Shown here one piece after another: positions 32,956 to 47,894 of a stretch of DNA of 64,000 nucleotides (the stretch's first letter is position 1; the number at the start of each line of letters is the position of its first letter). The DNA comes from Arabidopsis thaliana. Lineage: Eukaryota > Streptophyta > Magnoliopsida > Brassicales > Brassicaceae. The stretch covers positions 14,887,261 through 14,951,260 of the forward strand of contig NC_003074.8 in NCBI RefSeq assembly GCF_000001735.4, written 5' to 3'. The position numbers and the translations under genes are program-made. The notes below the pieces were generated by a model. It ran no database searches. It saw nothing but the letters and a program-made list of their open reading frames with translations, and was not told the origin of the DNA.

Positions 32956-33776
32956 ATGTTTTAGATTTAGAATTATGATTTGGTTATGTGTCTGAAACCG
33001 AGTAGACGCTTAATTAAATTAATATTCGATACTATTGTATCTACTAACTCGAATATTGTACGATTCTTAATTAAATTAGCTTGTTCTAAATTAAATTATG
33101 ATTGTCATGGTTATTAGGATAAATTCGAAGTGGGCTATAAAAAACTCTAATTACTATACTCTAATTACTAAGCTAGTCTATAAGCAGCCCCATCAGCAAG
33201 ACCGAAAGATACAAAATGTAACAACGTACTTAATAAAACTGGTAACAATGATACCAGGACCAGATACGAACAATATAAACAGTTATAACAATAACAATAC
33301 CGTTACATTAACGGATAACAAGACGATGGATTCGGTAATACGATAACACAGTAAAACACGATAACGCTAACGCTAAAAGGTAATGTCAGTTATCTAACAC
33401 ACACGTACTAAATGCTAAAAACACTATAATATTAACAGCTAACACGCCGGTGGATTCGGTTATGCGATAACACAGACAAAACACGATAATGCTAACGCAA
33501 AAAAGGCAGAGTCAGTTATCTGACACATACGTACTAAATGCTCAAAACACAATAATGTTTTTAGTTAGTCAAAACTATTTACATTACATGCTGAAACACG
33601 TAATATCGATAATCATGCTAATAAAGAAAAATGGTACAATAAGAACAGTTTAGTCACAACGTCATAAAGGAGAGGGCACGCATAAAAACATAGTCATACA
33701 TCAGAAAAAGAGGGGGGCCAAGATCCTTAAGAGAACATAAAGAAAAGATACAATGTAGGGGTTACTTAATAGTTAG
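32956..33776. other. Region between convergent GRF and ULP1-like genes
   Basis: Non-coding. A block of about 160 bp (ggattcggtaatacgataac ... cagttatctaacaca ... acgtactaaatgct) at 33,327-33,420 is repeated at 33,451-33,542 with a few differences, forming a two-copy tandem repeat of roughly 120-bp period. Confidence 0.6.
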
Positions 33777-36776
33777 CTAGTAACCACCAGCAAGTATCAA
33801 AGCCGAGACAAACTTTTTCACTTCACTCTGAAGACCGCCCACCTCAAAATCCACACATTCAGCTAAAGCTACCCAATGCTTTTTGTCGAAGTTAAATGGC
33901 AGGTAAAGATAATCAGCCTCTGAAAATAACTGGACATGGTCATCTTCCCCAATTCCAGAAAGAAGATCAATCAGCGGAGCTGGAAATTGAAACTCCAGTT
34001 TCGAGGTGCATCGAGAAAACTTAGTGAATTGTCGGCAGAATAAAGACACGAACTTTGAATCAAGGACTTCGACACGAAGTTTCTCACCATCAACATCTTC
34101 AGTCCTCAACAAATGACGACTAAACTTGATGAGTGCATCCATTACCTGAGTGAATACGAAATACAAAAAATAATTTAATTACAAATACTAATATGTTACT
34201 CGTTAATTTTGTTAAGACAAAAAGTACCTTGCTTGTAAGATTTTTCTTCCGTTCAATTAAATCCAAAATATCTTTATTAGACAGAGCAACACCCCCGCAT
34301 ATGCTAATAAAACTGTACCGATAACGAAAATAACATAGGGAATATGTTATCTATCTATATCTAAAATAATAGTCATTGTATGGGGTAACGTAATAGAAAA
34401 CGGAATAAGTAATACCTTATCGACTTAAGTTTCTTCATTGATTTTTGGAATCGCTCCTCCGGGTCAACATAAGCGTTGAGTTGCTTGATACCAGGAGATG
34501 GATGACCAACTAATACTTTGGTTTTCTTATCATACTGGTATCGCCTATCCAACTTGTTAGAAAGAGTACAGAGCCGTTTACTTCTTCTTCCACAAATTCC
34601 ATCCACATTATTAGCATTACCATTCTCCTGTATCGAAAAAAATATATTGAGAAAGAGGGCAAAATAATTATTTAACCTACGACAAAAACTATAAATTTAG
34701 CTAAATATGCATGAAGGGGAGCCTTGACTTCTTTGGACTGCGGGGGCGGAGTGGTGAAATCCTGGAAAAGTAAAAGTTTTGTTATAAAATGTCGTATAGC
34801 AAAAAGTATAGCATGTAAACATTTTCAGAATACCTCATCCGAATCCTGAACACCACCCAGAAACACGAGCGAGAAACAAATGGGAAGTTAGAAAGATAAT
34901 ATATTAGTGAATAATTTAATTATTGAAAACTAAAAATACAAACTTTAACCTCCCGGGCAGATGAAACAATAGAAGACGCTCCCCTGCTAACATCCTACAA
35001 ATACAGAGGTAACTATAAAGTTTACAAGTTAGTAACTTAAGAAAATCAAATAATGTGTCAACTACGGCGTTAACCTGATTATGATAATCTTGAATTGGTT
35101 GATTGTCCTGGCCGGTAAAAACATCATTATAGGCACATCCTTGACATATTTTCACTGTGTAATGAGACGACAATGAATATGACATAAACATCTAATACAA
35201 ATTTTTTTTAATATTATTAACAAACTTGCCAATTCGTTGGTTCCTGACAAGTCCATATATTCACCCTCAGGAATACCAACCGCCTTCCCTTCGCATGCAG
35301 CTCCGCCATGAACATTGACCGCAGCTTAATGCATAGTTTTTTAAATAAAAAGGTGCATATACGGTAAACATGAATTTGAACAAATTAAAATTGTATCACC
35401 CTAACAAGGAGATAGGTTTTCAGAAATATCCATATAGGCACGTTGAAAAATTGACGGTGAAAAACAAAAATAACTACCAACCACCATCATAACCACAATC
35501 AAATATACTTCCAGTGTATACTTAAAAAATAAAAAATCTAATAAATAGTTTTATAAATAAAAAGGTACACAAACGCCCATAAACATATATGAGTACAACT
35601 TAAAATGTTGTGACGGCTGAACAAGGGAGATATGTTTTATGAAATATACTTAGAGAAACGGTGAAAAATTGCGGTTGGAAAGCAAAATAACTTCAAACAA
35701 CCATCATAACAACAATCAAATGTACTTTAGGCAAAATTAGACATAAAAAATAAAAAAAAACAGTGTATTAATTGGGCTTAGTAATATTTATAAACCACAT
35801 TACTCCAAAAGATAATATAAAACAGCATAACTATCTCACTATAATAAATTTTAAAACACAAACCGAAAACCATAGTAATTTTAAGGCAAAACAAATATGG
35901 GATATAGTTTAACGCCTAACATCGTAATCATCCGAAACTTAGTCATTACAAATAGCAAAGATTATGGGTGGTAATTTAGCATTATGGGTGGTAATTTAGC
36001 TGCTAACCAAATTATCCTTAATCTCGGCGGACTCGTCTGCGCCAACCGTGACATCTCCCACCGCGCAGGCAACCTGGACACATAAGAGTTCCAATTAATC
36101 AAGGGAGAAGGAAAACATAAACTGAGAATAGCAAAAAAAAAGAAAACGTTATAACGTGGTAGAACAAAATGTGCATATTACCTGGCTTTCTTCAACGTCA
36201 TTTGGGGAGGAGGGCACAACCCCACCTGTCGGCTGAGAACATTGAACCTGGCGTTTAAAACAAGAAATATGTGTTACACCACCGGAAAAAAAATTACATC
36301 AACGACAAACATCGTTGTCGATAGATCCCTCTGGAATTGTAACTGTATCATTTGCTGAAACAGTCTCATTGCCCTTTAAAATTTAAATCATGAAAATAAA
36401 GACTCAACGGAATTAGAAGAACTCGACAAAATACCACGTAACGCAACATACAAATTTAGCTGATATTTTATTTTGAGAATTAGTATATTTAATAACTAAC
36501 CTCGTCACCAACTAGTAGAGAGGGGGGTCGTCTACCACGAAGTCATTGTTAGCCGTCTACAAAAACAAATGACCGCAACTATCAATAACAAAAAATAAAA
36601 GGGAAAAATGCTTGGTCGGTAACGAAAATTTTAATCACTACTAATCTAGATTTCTAACATTGCCAAACACAATGATAGGGACCTACAACCACCACGTGAT
36701 TATTGTTGTCAGGACGCTGAACGTAAAGTGTTTATCGTTACCAACAGCGTTAGCACGCTGAACTCTAACTACTAAC

Positions 36777-37137
36777 CTCTGAATTATCTTTATCACCAAT
36801 AGTGGTGTTGACATCGGCAGCAGCAAGGTGAGGGGCCTACAAAACCAATTTTTGTTATCACGCAAAATAAGGAAAATCTTGCTCGTTCACAAAAAAAAAA
36901 CACTAATACCTAGACTACTTACCTCTGAATTGTCTTTTCCACCAGTAGTGGTGTCGTCATCGGCAACAGCATTGTTCGAGGTCTACACAATCAATGCAAA
37001 TTTTTAAATCGGAAAATTGAACGAGCAAAGTTTATAGTTAACAAAAAAGTTAGTCCTCTAAAAACATAACTTCTAACCTCTGAAATATCTTTATCACCAA
37101 TAGTGGTGTCCACATCGGCAACAACAATGTCAGGGCC
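36777..37137 (-). repeat. Three tandem 60-bp cassette exons in the ULP1-like gene
   Basis: Exon-like units at 36,777-36,836, 36,923-36,982 and 37,078-37,137 are each exactly 60 bp, flanked by ag on the 5' side and gt on the 3' side (minus strand). They encode APHLAAADVNTTIGDKDNSE, TSNNAVADDDTTTGGKDNSE and GPDIVVADVDTTIGDKDISE. Spacing is 146 and 155 bp. Being multiples of three with identical phase, each could be skipped or duplicated without breaking the frame. Confidence 0.75.
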
Positions 37138-37709
37138 CTACACAATGAATGATCACGTCACATGCAATGCAACTATAACCTCAAAAAACACTTAATTGAT
37201 TTCAGGGATAAACTAACCAGTATCGAACAGTAATTAATTGAGGGTCTTATTTTATTGAACAACAAGTAAACCATCGTTACCTACTAGCTCACCTGTGAAT
37301 CATGGGTAAGAACAGCTCCGGGTGGGGAATCTACCTCAATCGAAACATTGTCCTCACACTGTAACTAGGAAAAAAGAATTTATGGTAAAACCCCCGCATA
37401 AAAATAAGACAGTTTTAGTATCTGATAACAATAAAAAGTAGTTACTAACATAGGAGTTATCTTCAGAAACGGATTTCTCTTGGGGGGGGGGGGGATATCA
37501 ACTGTGTCTCCGGAGGCGGACTACGAAACAATATAACACAATGTTTACAATCCAATAAAGAAACACGCGATAAAAACACCATTATTCTTTAGTTGAAATT
37601 ACAGCGATTAGCATCTATTCAGGTTAGCAACTAAAACTATACAGATTAGCTTGTAATATTATAACAATTATCATCTACACTGGTAAGCCTATATAAATAA
37701 CTTAATCAC

Positions 37710-38213
37710 ATGTGGGTTAGGGGCCTCAACGCGGTCAGAGCATGTGTTTTCTTCCATTGGAACAACTTTATCCCGCTAATAAACCAAAACAAAAATAATA
37801 AAATATTTACCACAATAATTTGCTAAACTGAACATAAAACTACATGTTTACCTCCGCCTCTTTACAACCAACATCAATTGGCACCTTTCCCGTGTAGTAA
37901 GATAAGATCTCATTCACGCTAGCCTTGACGTTAGAATTCCCTTCACCGCAGGGAGGCCGGGGATTGGTAGATGTGGGTTAGGGGCCTCAACGCGGTCCAT
38001 TGGAACAACTTTATCCCGCTAATAAACCAAAACAAAAATAAGAAAATATTTACCACACTAATTTGCTAAACTGAACATAAAACAACATGTTTACCTCCGC
38101 CTCTTTACAACCAACATCAATTGGCACCTTTCCCGTGTAGTAAGATAAGATCTCATCCACGCTAGCCTTGACGTTAGAATTCCCTTCACCGCAGGGAGGC
38201 CGGGGATTGGTAG
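37710..38213 (-). repeat. Tandem segmental duplication in the ULP1-like gene (261/243 bp)
   Basis: 37,710-37,970 and 37,971-38,213 are near-identical. The second lacks an 18-bp piece (agagcatgtgttttcttc) and differs at a handful of other bases. The unit includes a coding stretch (VPIDVGCKEAEV) and an intron. Its near-identity indicates that the duplication is much younger than the surrounding decay. Confidence 0.9.
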
Positions 38214-39772
38214 ATGTCTGACGGAGAGAGTCAAACCCAAAATAATCGTTACCATCACTGCAACCCATATCTTTAGAAGGTGACACACCCCTAGTACCAT
38301 CCGGGACATCCTTCTTCGGACGGCTTGTCCCATTAGCAGGATCTTTCGAGCTACCGCCTTAGATAACGGTGTTTTTGATAAACCAATCAGTAATAGCTGA
38401 GATGATAAATTTCCCATGAGCATCGAGCTTGGCGTCCTACATGCGGGAAATAGATTCCATGGAAACCACCCCTGAGCTACTCCCTTCTTCTGTGATAGGT
38501 CTTTGATGTTTGGTCCTAACCCCACCAGCGTTCTTGGATGCTTTGGCTTTCCTACTGCGGCTAACATTTGACTTGACACCCCGCTTTTGCTTTTTAGATG
38601 CCAATTGCATCTGTGATGGGAAACACCCACCACGAAACATGTCATTCTTGAAAATGAGACCCTCAGCAGCCAACTTTAGAATATTATCGACCCCTTCATC
38701 TTCCTCATCTTCATACAACGACAAATCTTCCTCCGGATCCAACACAAGATCGGGACAAATAATGGTTGCAACACGAATCTGCAAGAGATAACGAGGATAT
38801 TAACCTCCTACTCGGATAACTTGATTAAATCACAAACACTTATCGGAATAAACAAATAGATATCGCCAAATACGGAGTTAGATGATAACAATTAGCATCG
38901 ATAATAGTCTTACCGAGCATTTAGCATCCAACTCCTTGGCGTTGCCAAGCTTGAAAGCGACAGACTCTCTCGGGGCCTCATCAACGTCGTCTTCAGATTT
39001 AGACTGAATAGTCTCACCAATCTGAGGACCTTCTTGAATAGACGGAGCTGCCTGAAATACGACCAATTGCAAAGCGTACAACAAACCCTGAACAACAAAA
39101 CACGTGCTGGCTAATTGATCAATTTCCCTCTCTTTAATCGACTTCATCATCATATCGAAAGTGAAACGACCCATGGATAAGCTAAAAATGCGCTAAGGTC
39201 CTCAGCCATTTCAGCGTGAGCCTTAACAATTTTAGGATAGTGAGAGGTATGGACAAGGAAACCGTCGACGATAGCTAAGCAAGCACATCAGATCTTCATA
39301 CTGGGATCCGAGACAACCCTTCTCTTCAACATCGTAATTACCCTGTCCACGGTGACATCATGTTCAAGCCCAAACAACTTGCTGTAAACTGGGATCGTCT
39401 TCCCCGCCGTGCCTTTCTTCTTCTTCAACTTCAAACTCGGATACTTCCCACACGGTAAATCAGTAACGATCTTAAACTCTCGCAAAGAAAACGAATAGGG
39501 GTACCCGCGAATAGAACCCAAATCTCGTTAGGCTTCACGACATCCAACTGCCTATCCAATATGAATATCCCAAAACTCGCGGACAAGGAGGGTAGTTTAG
39601 GAAACTCCAACAGGCGACCGAAAGAAGTCCGAGCTATGAACTCCCGTTCACCATCGTCGAGTGCATTAAAGATACCACAAAGGGTTTTCATCTTCTGATA
39701 AACATTGACCCTCTCGCCGTGTGATTCTTCCCCAAAGGCAATCAGACGTTGAGGTAGAGGAATCGGCGGCAT

Positions 39773-40813
39773 CGTTGCTGTAAAAAATCTTAAACCCTAA
39801 TGAGACTACTAAAAATGTGAAGCCAAAATCATAAACAAAAAAAAAACATTGTCATTGCATACCAGGGAAAAAACGGCAAAAAAAACCCAGATCTGTAGAT
39901 GAACTACTGCACGAAAACAGAAGGAAAAAAGGTATTTTGGAGGAGACGGTTCTTCTTTTCTTCCACCTCAAAACGCCTTCTCTCACCATCTTATATCCAT
40001 GGAAAAAGACGACTGTTCGATAACTGAGTAATGACAAAAAAAACCGTAAACAAAAAAACACAACTCCCCAAACATAATATATACATAAAATCTATTCCTA
40101 TGCTATAGCCATAATATCGCCCTAGACCCTATAACACTCGATATCAATATTGTAGGGGTACATGCGTAAATATTTTTGCAACAGTAGTTATCGAACATTG
40201 TAAAAGGAAGGCAATGAATTAACGAGTATTTTTAGTATATGGATTTATAATATCCCTTTTTTTAGTCGCTTAAATCTTAAAATATTTAGGGACCGCTCTG
40301 AATCCTTCTACCACTGAGTCACCATTAATTAATATTTTTACGATCGTTTTCATTAGGAACTTTTTCACTAATTTTCTACTAGTTTGGATTTTCGTCAAAA
40401 AATCATAGGTTGAAGGAAGAAAATATTTCTTACAAAACTTTTGTAGAAATATTCATAGTAATTCATGTTATTTTCTTGTAATAAATATAACTGAAAATTA
40501 CCCAGATTGACTCAAAACTGGGCAATAATAACTAAAATGACTCTCATTAGTGATGGATAACTAGACTAACACAAATTTGGTGTTAAAAGACCAATTGACT
40601 CTAGATATCGATATTTAATGTTTTAGAGGTAAATATGGTAATTGCTATAATAAGTCTGTTATTACAAGAAGAAAAAACCTGTCACTACTGTAAATATTAT
40701 TATAGGAAAAAAATATGCAAAAAAAACTATAATTGATTTTTGAAGTTATAGAATTTTTTATATATTTGGGTTCACTATGTATATTTACGGTATAGTTTTT
40801 AGTTGTAAGGTTT
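39773..40813. other. 5' flank of the ULP1-like gene and intergenic DNA
   Basis: Includes a probable leader (cttaaaccctaa near 39,790) and AT-rich DNA. The words aattacccagattgactcaaa and ggtaattgctataa (40,498-40,650) may be sub-terminal sequence of the MULE carrying the cluster. A defined terminus was not found. Confidence 0.35.
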
Positions 40814-41304
40814 TGTTGGTGCAGAAATTGGCACCTCTGACAATACCGGTTTAAACCGAGGGAAAATGTAAATAAAATCGAGAATTAGATTTAACCGGGA
40901 TACCCCGGTTAGCCTGTTAATGGGCCTAAGTTATGAGTTCGCCATAAGACCTAATTCGACAGCTGAGATTGCCCAGCCGACTTCTTAAACCTCGGAAAGA
41001 GAAGACTTTCATTTCAAGAGAAGAGGATCTTATGAAGAATAGAAGTGATAAAGATTTAGGTCTTAGATAATTAGAAGTTTATCATATTTTGATATGATCA
41101 GTTCATTGTATAAATAGAGGGGTTTTGTCCTCTATTACGATCCATCTTTAACCTAATACAAGACACCACTTTTTACAGAGCAAAACCCTAACTTTTTACT
41201 CAAGCAACCTTGTTCTTCGTCTTTGATCATTCGCGAGCTAAGAGAGAAGCGAATTTGTCTAAGTTCCCTTAGTATAAATTCATTGTTTGATTACAGAATC
41301 AACA
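40814..41304 (+). mobile_element. Solo LTR with perfect 5-bp target duplication
   Basis: 491 bp starting tgttggtgcagaaattggca and ending gaatcaaca, flanked by ggttt at 40,809-40,813 and 41,305-41,309. A TATA-like tgtataaatagagg lies near 41,116. A second, inverted LTR of the same family is at 45,330-45,801. Solo LTRs arise when the two LTRs of an element recombine. Confidence 0.9.
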
Positions 41305-42453
41305 GGTTTAGTGTTTAGGATGTAGAAATTAGTTTTGAATATTGAATTTAGTTTTAGATTTGTGATATTTTTGAAAAATAAAATTCATTATAGTATTCTT
41401 TTTTGGAAAAACTCATTTTAGTGGTATTTAAAAGAATTTCTAAAAGCAATTGACAAAAAAAAATCAAACATGTCATCATATGATTTTCCAAATAAAAAAT
41501 TATTACAATAGTTAGTATTATTCTATTAAAAAAATCATGGAAAAAGAAAACTATAAATCGGTCACCATAAGGATTTTAAATTACAAATCTGTCGTAACAT
41601 AAAATATTTTTAAGGTTATTCCAGCAATTTATTTTATTCTTTATTAAACCCGCCACGAAACGACAGATTTATGGTAATATAAATTTATCTGTCACAACAT
41701 AAAACAACTCTATCATAACACAAAACATTATATTTTAGAAAACAAATCTGCTATCAAACGACAGACATTCTAAATATAACACGTAATAAATATTTTATAA
41801 TATATTTATCACGATCTCTTTTAAATTTGGTTTTAAATTTTCTGGACAAAATTTGCAATGGATAGATTGATAATACATCTTACTCCTATATATCATTTTC
41901 GATTTCTGATATGGAATCCCTAACATTCTTTGCACAATTATCATTCAATCCTTGTAATAAAGTCATATATGTGGAATTATTAGTTTCATATGTTTTTTAC
42001 AACTACTTACGAACAATAACTACAACTATTTTTTGCTTCTGCAGAAACATGGTGAATTCAGTGTAGATGAAATAAATTTCTCTTTTTATATGCAAAATCA
42101 GTAACAAAAAATAGTATTCTTGAGGCTAACAGTTTATTTATTTATTTTGATAACCGAACAATCTGTTCGGTTCTAAGACCAAAGTTTGGACCCCAAACCA
42201 CTGGCCCAACAACAACGAATTGTTCCACAGAAAACATTTTACTTCCTCAAGATATCTACACGTTTCGTTTCGTTTAACACTTTTAGTATATATGAAAAGA
42301 ATGGGGTTAATCCATTTAATAATTAAAACTTAGTTTGGGTCAGAGATGGTCTAGTAACAACAAAGGTTTTTAATCAAGCACACAATTGTTAAATCTGCAT
42401 CAAAGACATCCCAAGAGAAGAGCCACATGAACCCAATGTTGCAGTATGTAGCT
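41305..42453. other. Non-coding DNA downstream of RBX1
   Basis: AT-rich, no ORF of note. 41,560-41,770 repeats words like aaatctgtcgtaacataaaa, atttatctgtcacaacataa in loose tandem. Confidence 0.4.
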
Positions 42454-44640
<2,187 letters not shown>

Positions 44641-44965
44641 GCTATGGGAAAAACTTGAACAAACTTTAGAAAACTGTAATGAAGAATGGATGCTTATTGG
44701 GGTTGGGGACTTTAATGAGATATTATCAAATGGTGAGAAAATCGGTGGTAAATTAAGAGAAGAGTGGACATTTACGGACTTCCGGAACATGGTTTCTTAT
44801 TGCGATCTTGAAGACATGAGATCAAGAGGAGATATATACATTTGGGTGAGAGGAGGACACACACATTCAGTGAAATGTTGTTTAGATAGAGTTTTTATTA
44901 ATTATGCTTGGTTTGTAGCATTCCCAAATGCAGAAACAAAGTTCTTAGATTTCACGGGTTTAGAG

Positions 44966-45329
44966 AACAAACTGGAGACCGAGATCGAATAAACGGTTGG
45001 AGGAGTGGTAGGGTTTGCTTCGCAGACACGTTGGTCCTTCGCTGTTTTTGGCCGCCAATTCAGCTTCAGCCGAGTGAGAACTATCTCCGTTAAGGAGATT
45101 CGACTTCGTGGTCGTGGTTGCATCGGGAGGTAGTGTGCCAGTACTTCCTCCAACGACGGTAGCAGGCAGAATGACTTCGTCAGTTGGCAGAATCTTTCTT
45201 CCTTCGAGTTATTTGATTAGAGTAATGTTCAAAGAGAGTTACTCGTCGTCCCTACAGGCAGCACCAATTGTTCATTCCGAAAGTCACACAATGATTTGTT
45301 TAAAGGGGGAAAACAAATTCAATAAACTC
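44966..45329 (-). mobile_element. Gypsy leader fragment adjoining the inverted LTR
   Basis: Reading leftward from the LTR at 45,330, attggtgctgcctgtaggga (about 45,253-45,272) resembles the primer-binding region of plant gypsy elements. It is followed by possible gag-start text containing ATTVVGGSTG. Truncated at the LINE fragment. Confidence 0.5.
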
Positions 45330-45801
45330 TGTTGCTTTTAGGTTAATTAAGTCTCGATCGTAAAGAAGAACAAAGTTGCTTAGAGACAAAGTTAGGATAT
45401 TTACTCAAGAACAATGTAGAAAATTAGGATTTTATTATTAAGTTATGGATCTCTAGAATACAGGACAAACCCCTCTATTTATACATTATTAAGACGGTTT
45501 AAGGTAAGCTAAACATCTAATTCTTTGTAGCTAAAATCTTCTATTTTCTATTCTTTTCGCGATTCTCCCTTATCCAAAAGGAAAGCTTTTTTTTCTCCAT
45601 ATTAGGAAGTCGGTTGGCGATCTTCCTACTATATGTTGAGGTCGTCTGGTGACCTCCTTGTTCAGACAGAGATCGGCTGGCGATCTTCTTATTTTGGCCC
45701 ATTAATTCCTTGTAATTGCGATTGGACTGAATTCTCAGTTTAATTCGCAATTTCTCCAGTTTAAACCGGTATTGTCGGAGGTGCTAATTCATGCACCAAC
45801 A
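45330..45801 (-). mobile_element. LTR of the 40.8-kb solo-LTR family, inverted
   Basis: On the minus strand it starts tgttggtgcatgaattagca at 45,801 and shares acaataccggtttaaac with 40,843-40,859 near its start and a TATA/flank region (ctatttatac / gtataaatag). It is about 472 bp long. The flanks do not match each other, and leader sequence follows it, so this is a 5' LTR of a truncated element, not a solo LTR. Confidence 0.75.
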
Positions 45802-46640
45802 TTCATCCATAAAGTCTTCAATTAAGGGAATAGGGAACCTGTCCTTCCTTGTCATACCATTCAATTCCCTGTGATCCACACACAACCTCCATGTACCAAC
45901 TTTTTTCTTTACCAACACTACTAGTGATGCATACGGGCTTGAGCTTACTTGTATAGTACCACCAATGTGTATTTTTTCAACAATTATATAAGTTTCATTC
46001 TTCTGATGAATAGGGTCTCTGATTTACTGGATTAAAACCTTCCAACAACTTAATCTTGTGATCATGTTGTGTGCCCACAAAACAAATTCATTCACTACCT
46101 TCTCACTATAGACTCATTTTCCAAATCTTTTGTCAATGTGTTGACAGTCTCAATAACTCGCTCATCTTCACTTCCTTTTTCATCATCCTCTGCTACTTCT
46201 TGCACATACAACATTGCAAGTTGAATTTGATCATCCTGAAGTTTCTGTAGCTTTTGTGTTTTAACTTCTCTCATTGGTCCTTCTTTAATATCATGTAACC
46301 ACACCTTTTGATTATTGTATTTGAATCTCATCTCTAATTGTTTAACATCACATGAAATATGACTTAATGTTTCCAACCACTGAACTCCTAAACCCATGTC
46401 CACTCCTTGCAATAGAATTAGCAGTATATTTGACTAAAATGTGGCGGTCTGCAATTTCCACAAAAAATCAGATATTTTCCAATCCACTTTCAACTTCCTT
46501 CCATCAGCCACTGAAACACGAGCCAACCCTGCATCTTGACTTTGGCTTCCCAACTTAGCTGCTACCTTTGAATCAATAAAATCGTGAATAGAACCAGAGC
46601 CAATTAAATGAACATGATCTTCTTCCCATAAGTTCCTTTA
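45802..46640 (-). pseudogene. Gypsy protease and N-terminal RT remnant
   Basis: The protease block reads HLIGSGSIHDFIDSKVAAKLG. The family motif is I-D-S-G, and here the catalytic Asp codon is ggc (Gly) at 46,599-46,601. Then GLGVQWLETLSHISCDVKQLEM (protease-RT junction) and, after stops, VVLVKKKVGTWRLCVDHREL and DRFPIPLIEDFMDE, the fingers region of a Ty3/gypsy RT. The catalytic YxDD box would lie beyond the break. Confidence 0.8.
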
Positions 46641-47396
46641 ACCTGCATAGTTTTATACCCTACATTACCCGAAACAACATTCACAAAGGTTTGTGCCATC
46701 TTCTATTCATCTTCACCATTCAATACTTCCAATGCATCCTCAAATTCATCTTCAACATCCATACAAAAGAGTTGCGTCTTCCTATTTACCAAATAATGTT
46801 CTAGTGTACTTCTCATCACAAAAGTAACAAAGGCTTTTCGCTTTCCTTTCACTCATTTCTTGTTGAGACAACTTCCTCGTGTTGTGTGGTTTATAGTCAC
46901 CTTTGTTATTGTGATTTTTTCCTTGTTATTGTAGTGCTCTGTCCGCGGCTCAAATTCTCTATTGGACCTCTTGTGACCACTTGCTACTCTAGATTTAGGC
47001 TGCCAAGGTGTAGAATAAGGCTTCTTAAGGTGTGCCTTTTCATACAGCTTCCCTAACCTAAAGCAATGGCGGTCCGTTTGAGGCTGAAACATTCTAACAT
47101 GCATCTGAGTATCCATTCATATACCTGCCAAATATACACTCACCAAATACTTTAAAGATTAACTTTAATTGTAATCAATTCAAACTTTTGGTGATAATCA
47201 ACAATTTTATCCGTCTCTTTGTAGCTTCTTCAACTCAGCCATAGGATTATTACAACATTCATCATCAAAGCGCTCCTTCAACAATTTCACATAACCCGAC
47301 CAATCATACAGAACATCCAAACAACACCTCACTGCATAAATGAATGGTGCGATGTAGCCGCATGGCTATCAAAATGAATAGCAGCCATCTTAAACT

Positions 47397-47894
47397 TCAT
47401 ATCTGCAAAGTGAAATCAACGCCAAAGAACTCTTCTACCTTAAACAACCATTCCTTAATTCCAATACCATCTAAACGAGATATATCGATTTTCCCTAGAC
47501 GTGTGAGGTTACCGTAATGTTGATGAGCATCATAACGAACCTGATCATATCGATTTTTCCTCCGATAAACTGGATGACCCGACCTGTCATCTGTTGACGT
47601 AGATGACCTCGGTAAGCTCCAATCTCTGGTTGACTGTTCATCATGAAGCTTATGAGATGTGGATCTACTTATTGCACCCATCATATCCGACATAGGCCTC
47701 ATCATTGCTTTGTTTTGCTTTGCGACCAACTCTTCTAACCATAAAATTAGTGACTCTATCGGCTCCGCAATCTCCACTTCCTTTCCCTTATCCTTTGACT
47801 CCCCGACATGCGATCGTGTAACCACCATGATTCCGAAAAACGACGCAGCTTTGATACCTTTAATACATAAAACTTCCGATTCACCGTAAAACAA
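47397..47894 (-). pseudogene. Gypsy gag remnant
   Basis: An open stretch of 165 codons. The probable natural start is MVVTRSHVGESKDKGKEVEI (ATG at about 47,828). The capsid entry TRLGKIDISRLDGIGIKEWLFKVEEFF matches the retrotransposon gag pattern. The frame stops at 47,397, before the rest of the capsid. Confidence 0.75.

Larger units (their letters stand above)
33777..39772 (-). pseudogene. DUF1985-ULP1 (C48 cysteine protease-like) gene of a Kaonashi-type MULE
   Basis: The minus-strand gene begins MPPIPLPQRLIAFGEE at 39,772. The first part is the DUF1985 domain (SFGIFILDRQLDVVKPNEIW, then LREFKIVTDLPCGKYP), broken by one missing T near 39,487 and by a CGA-to-TGA stop at about 39,288. A long linker of many small acidic exons follows (38,790-34,900). 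The last part (34,166-33,777) has YLYLPFNFDKKHWVALAE, the histidine block of ULP1/C48 peptidases, then stops after about 25 unrelated residues. The Asp and Cys blocks are not visible. ULP1 proteases remove SUMO. DUF1985-ULP1 genes are known passengers of Kaonashi MULEs in Arabidopsis. This copy looks inactive. Confidence 0.8.

Noticed and set aside
37482-37494. G run as a G-quadruplex or assembly error
   Set aside because: A single homopolymer inside a decayed gene; nothing further supports function.
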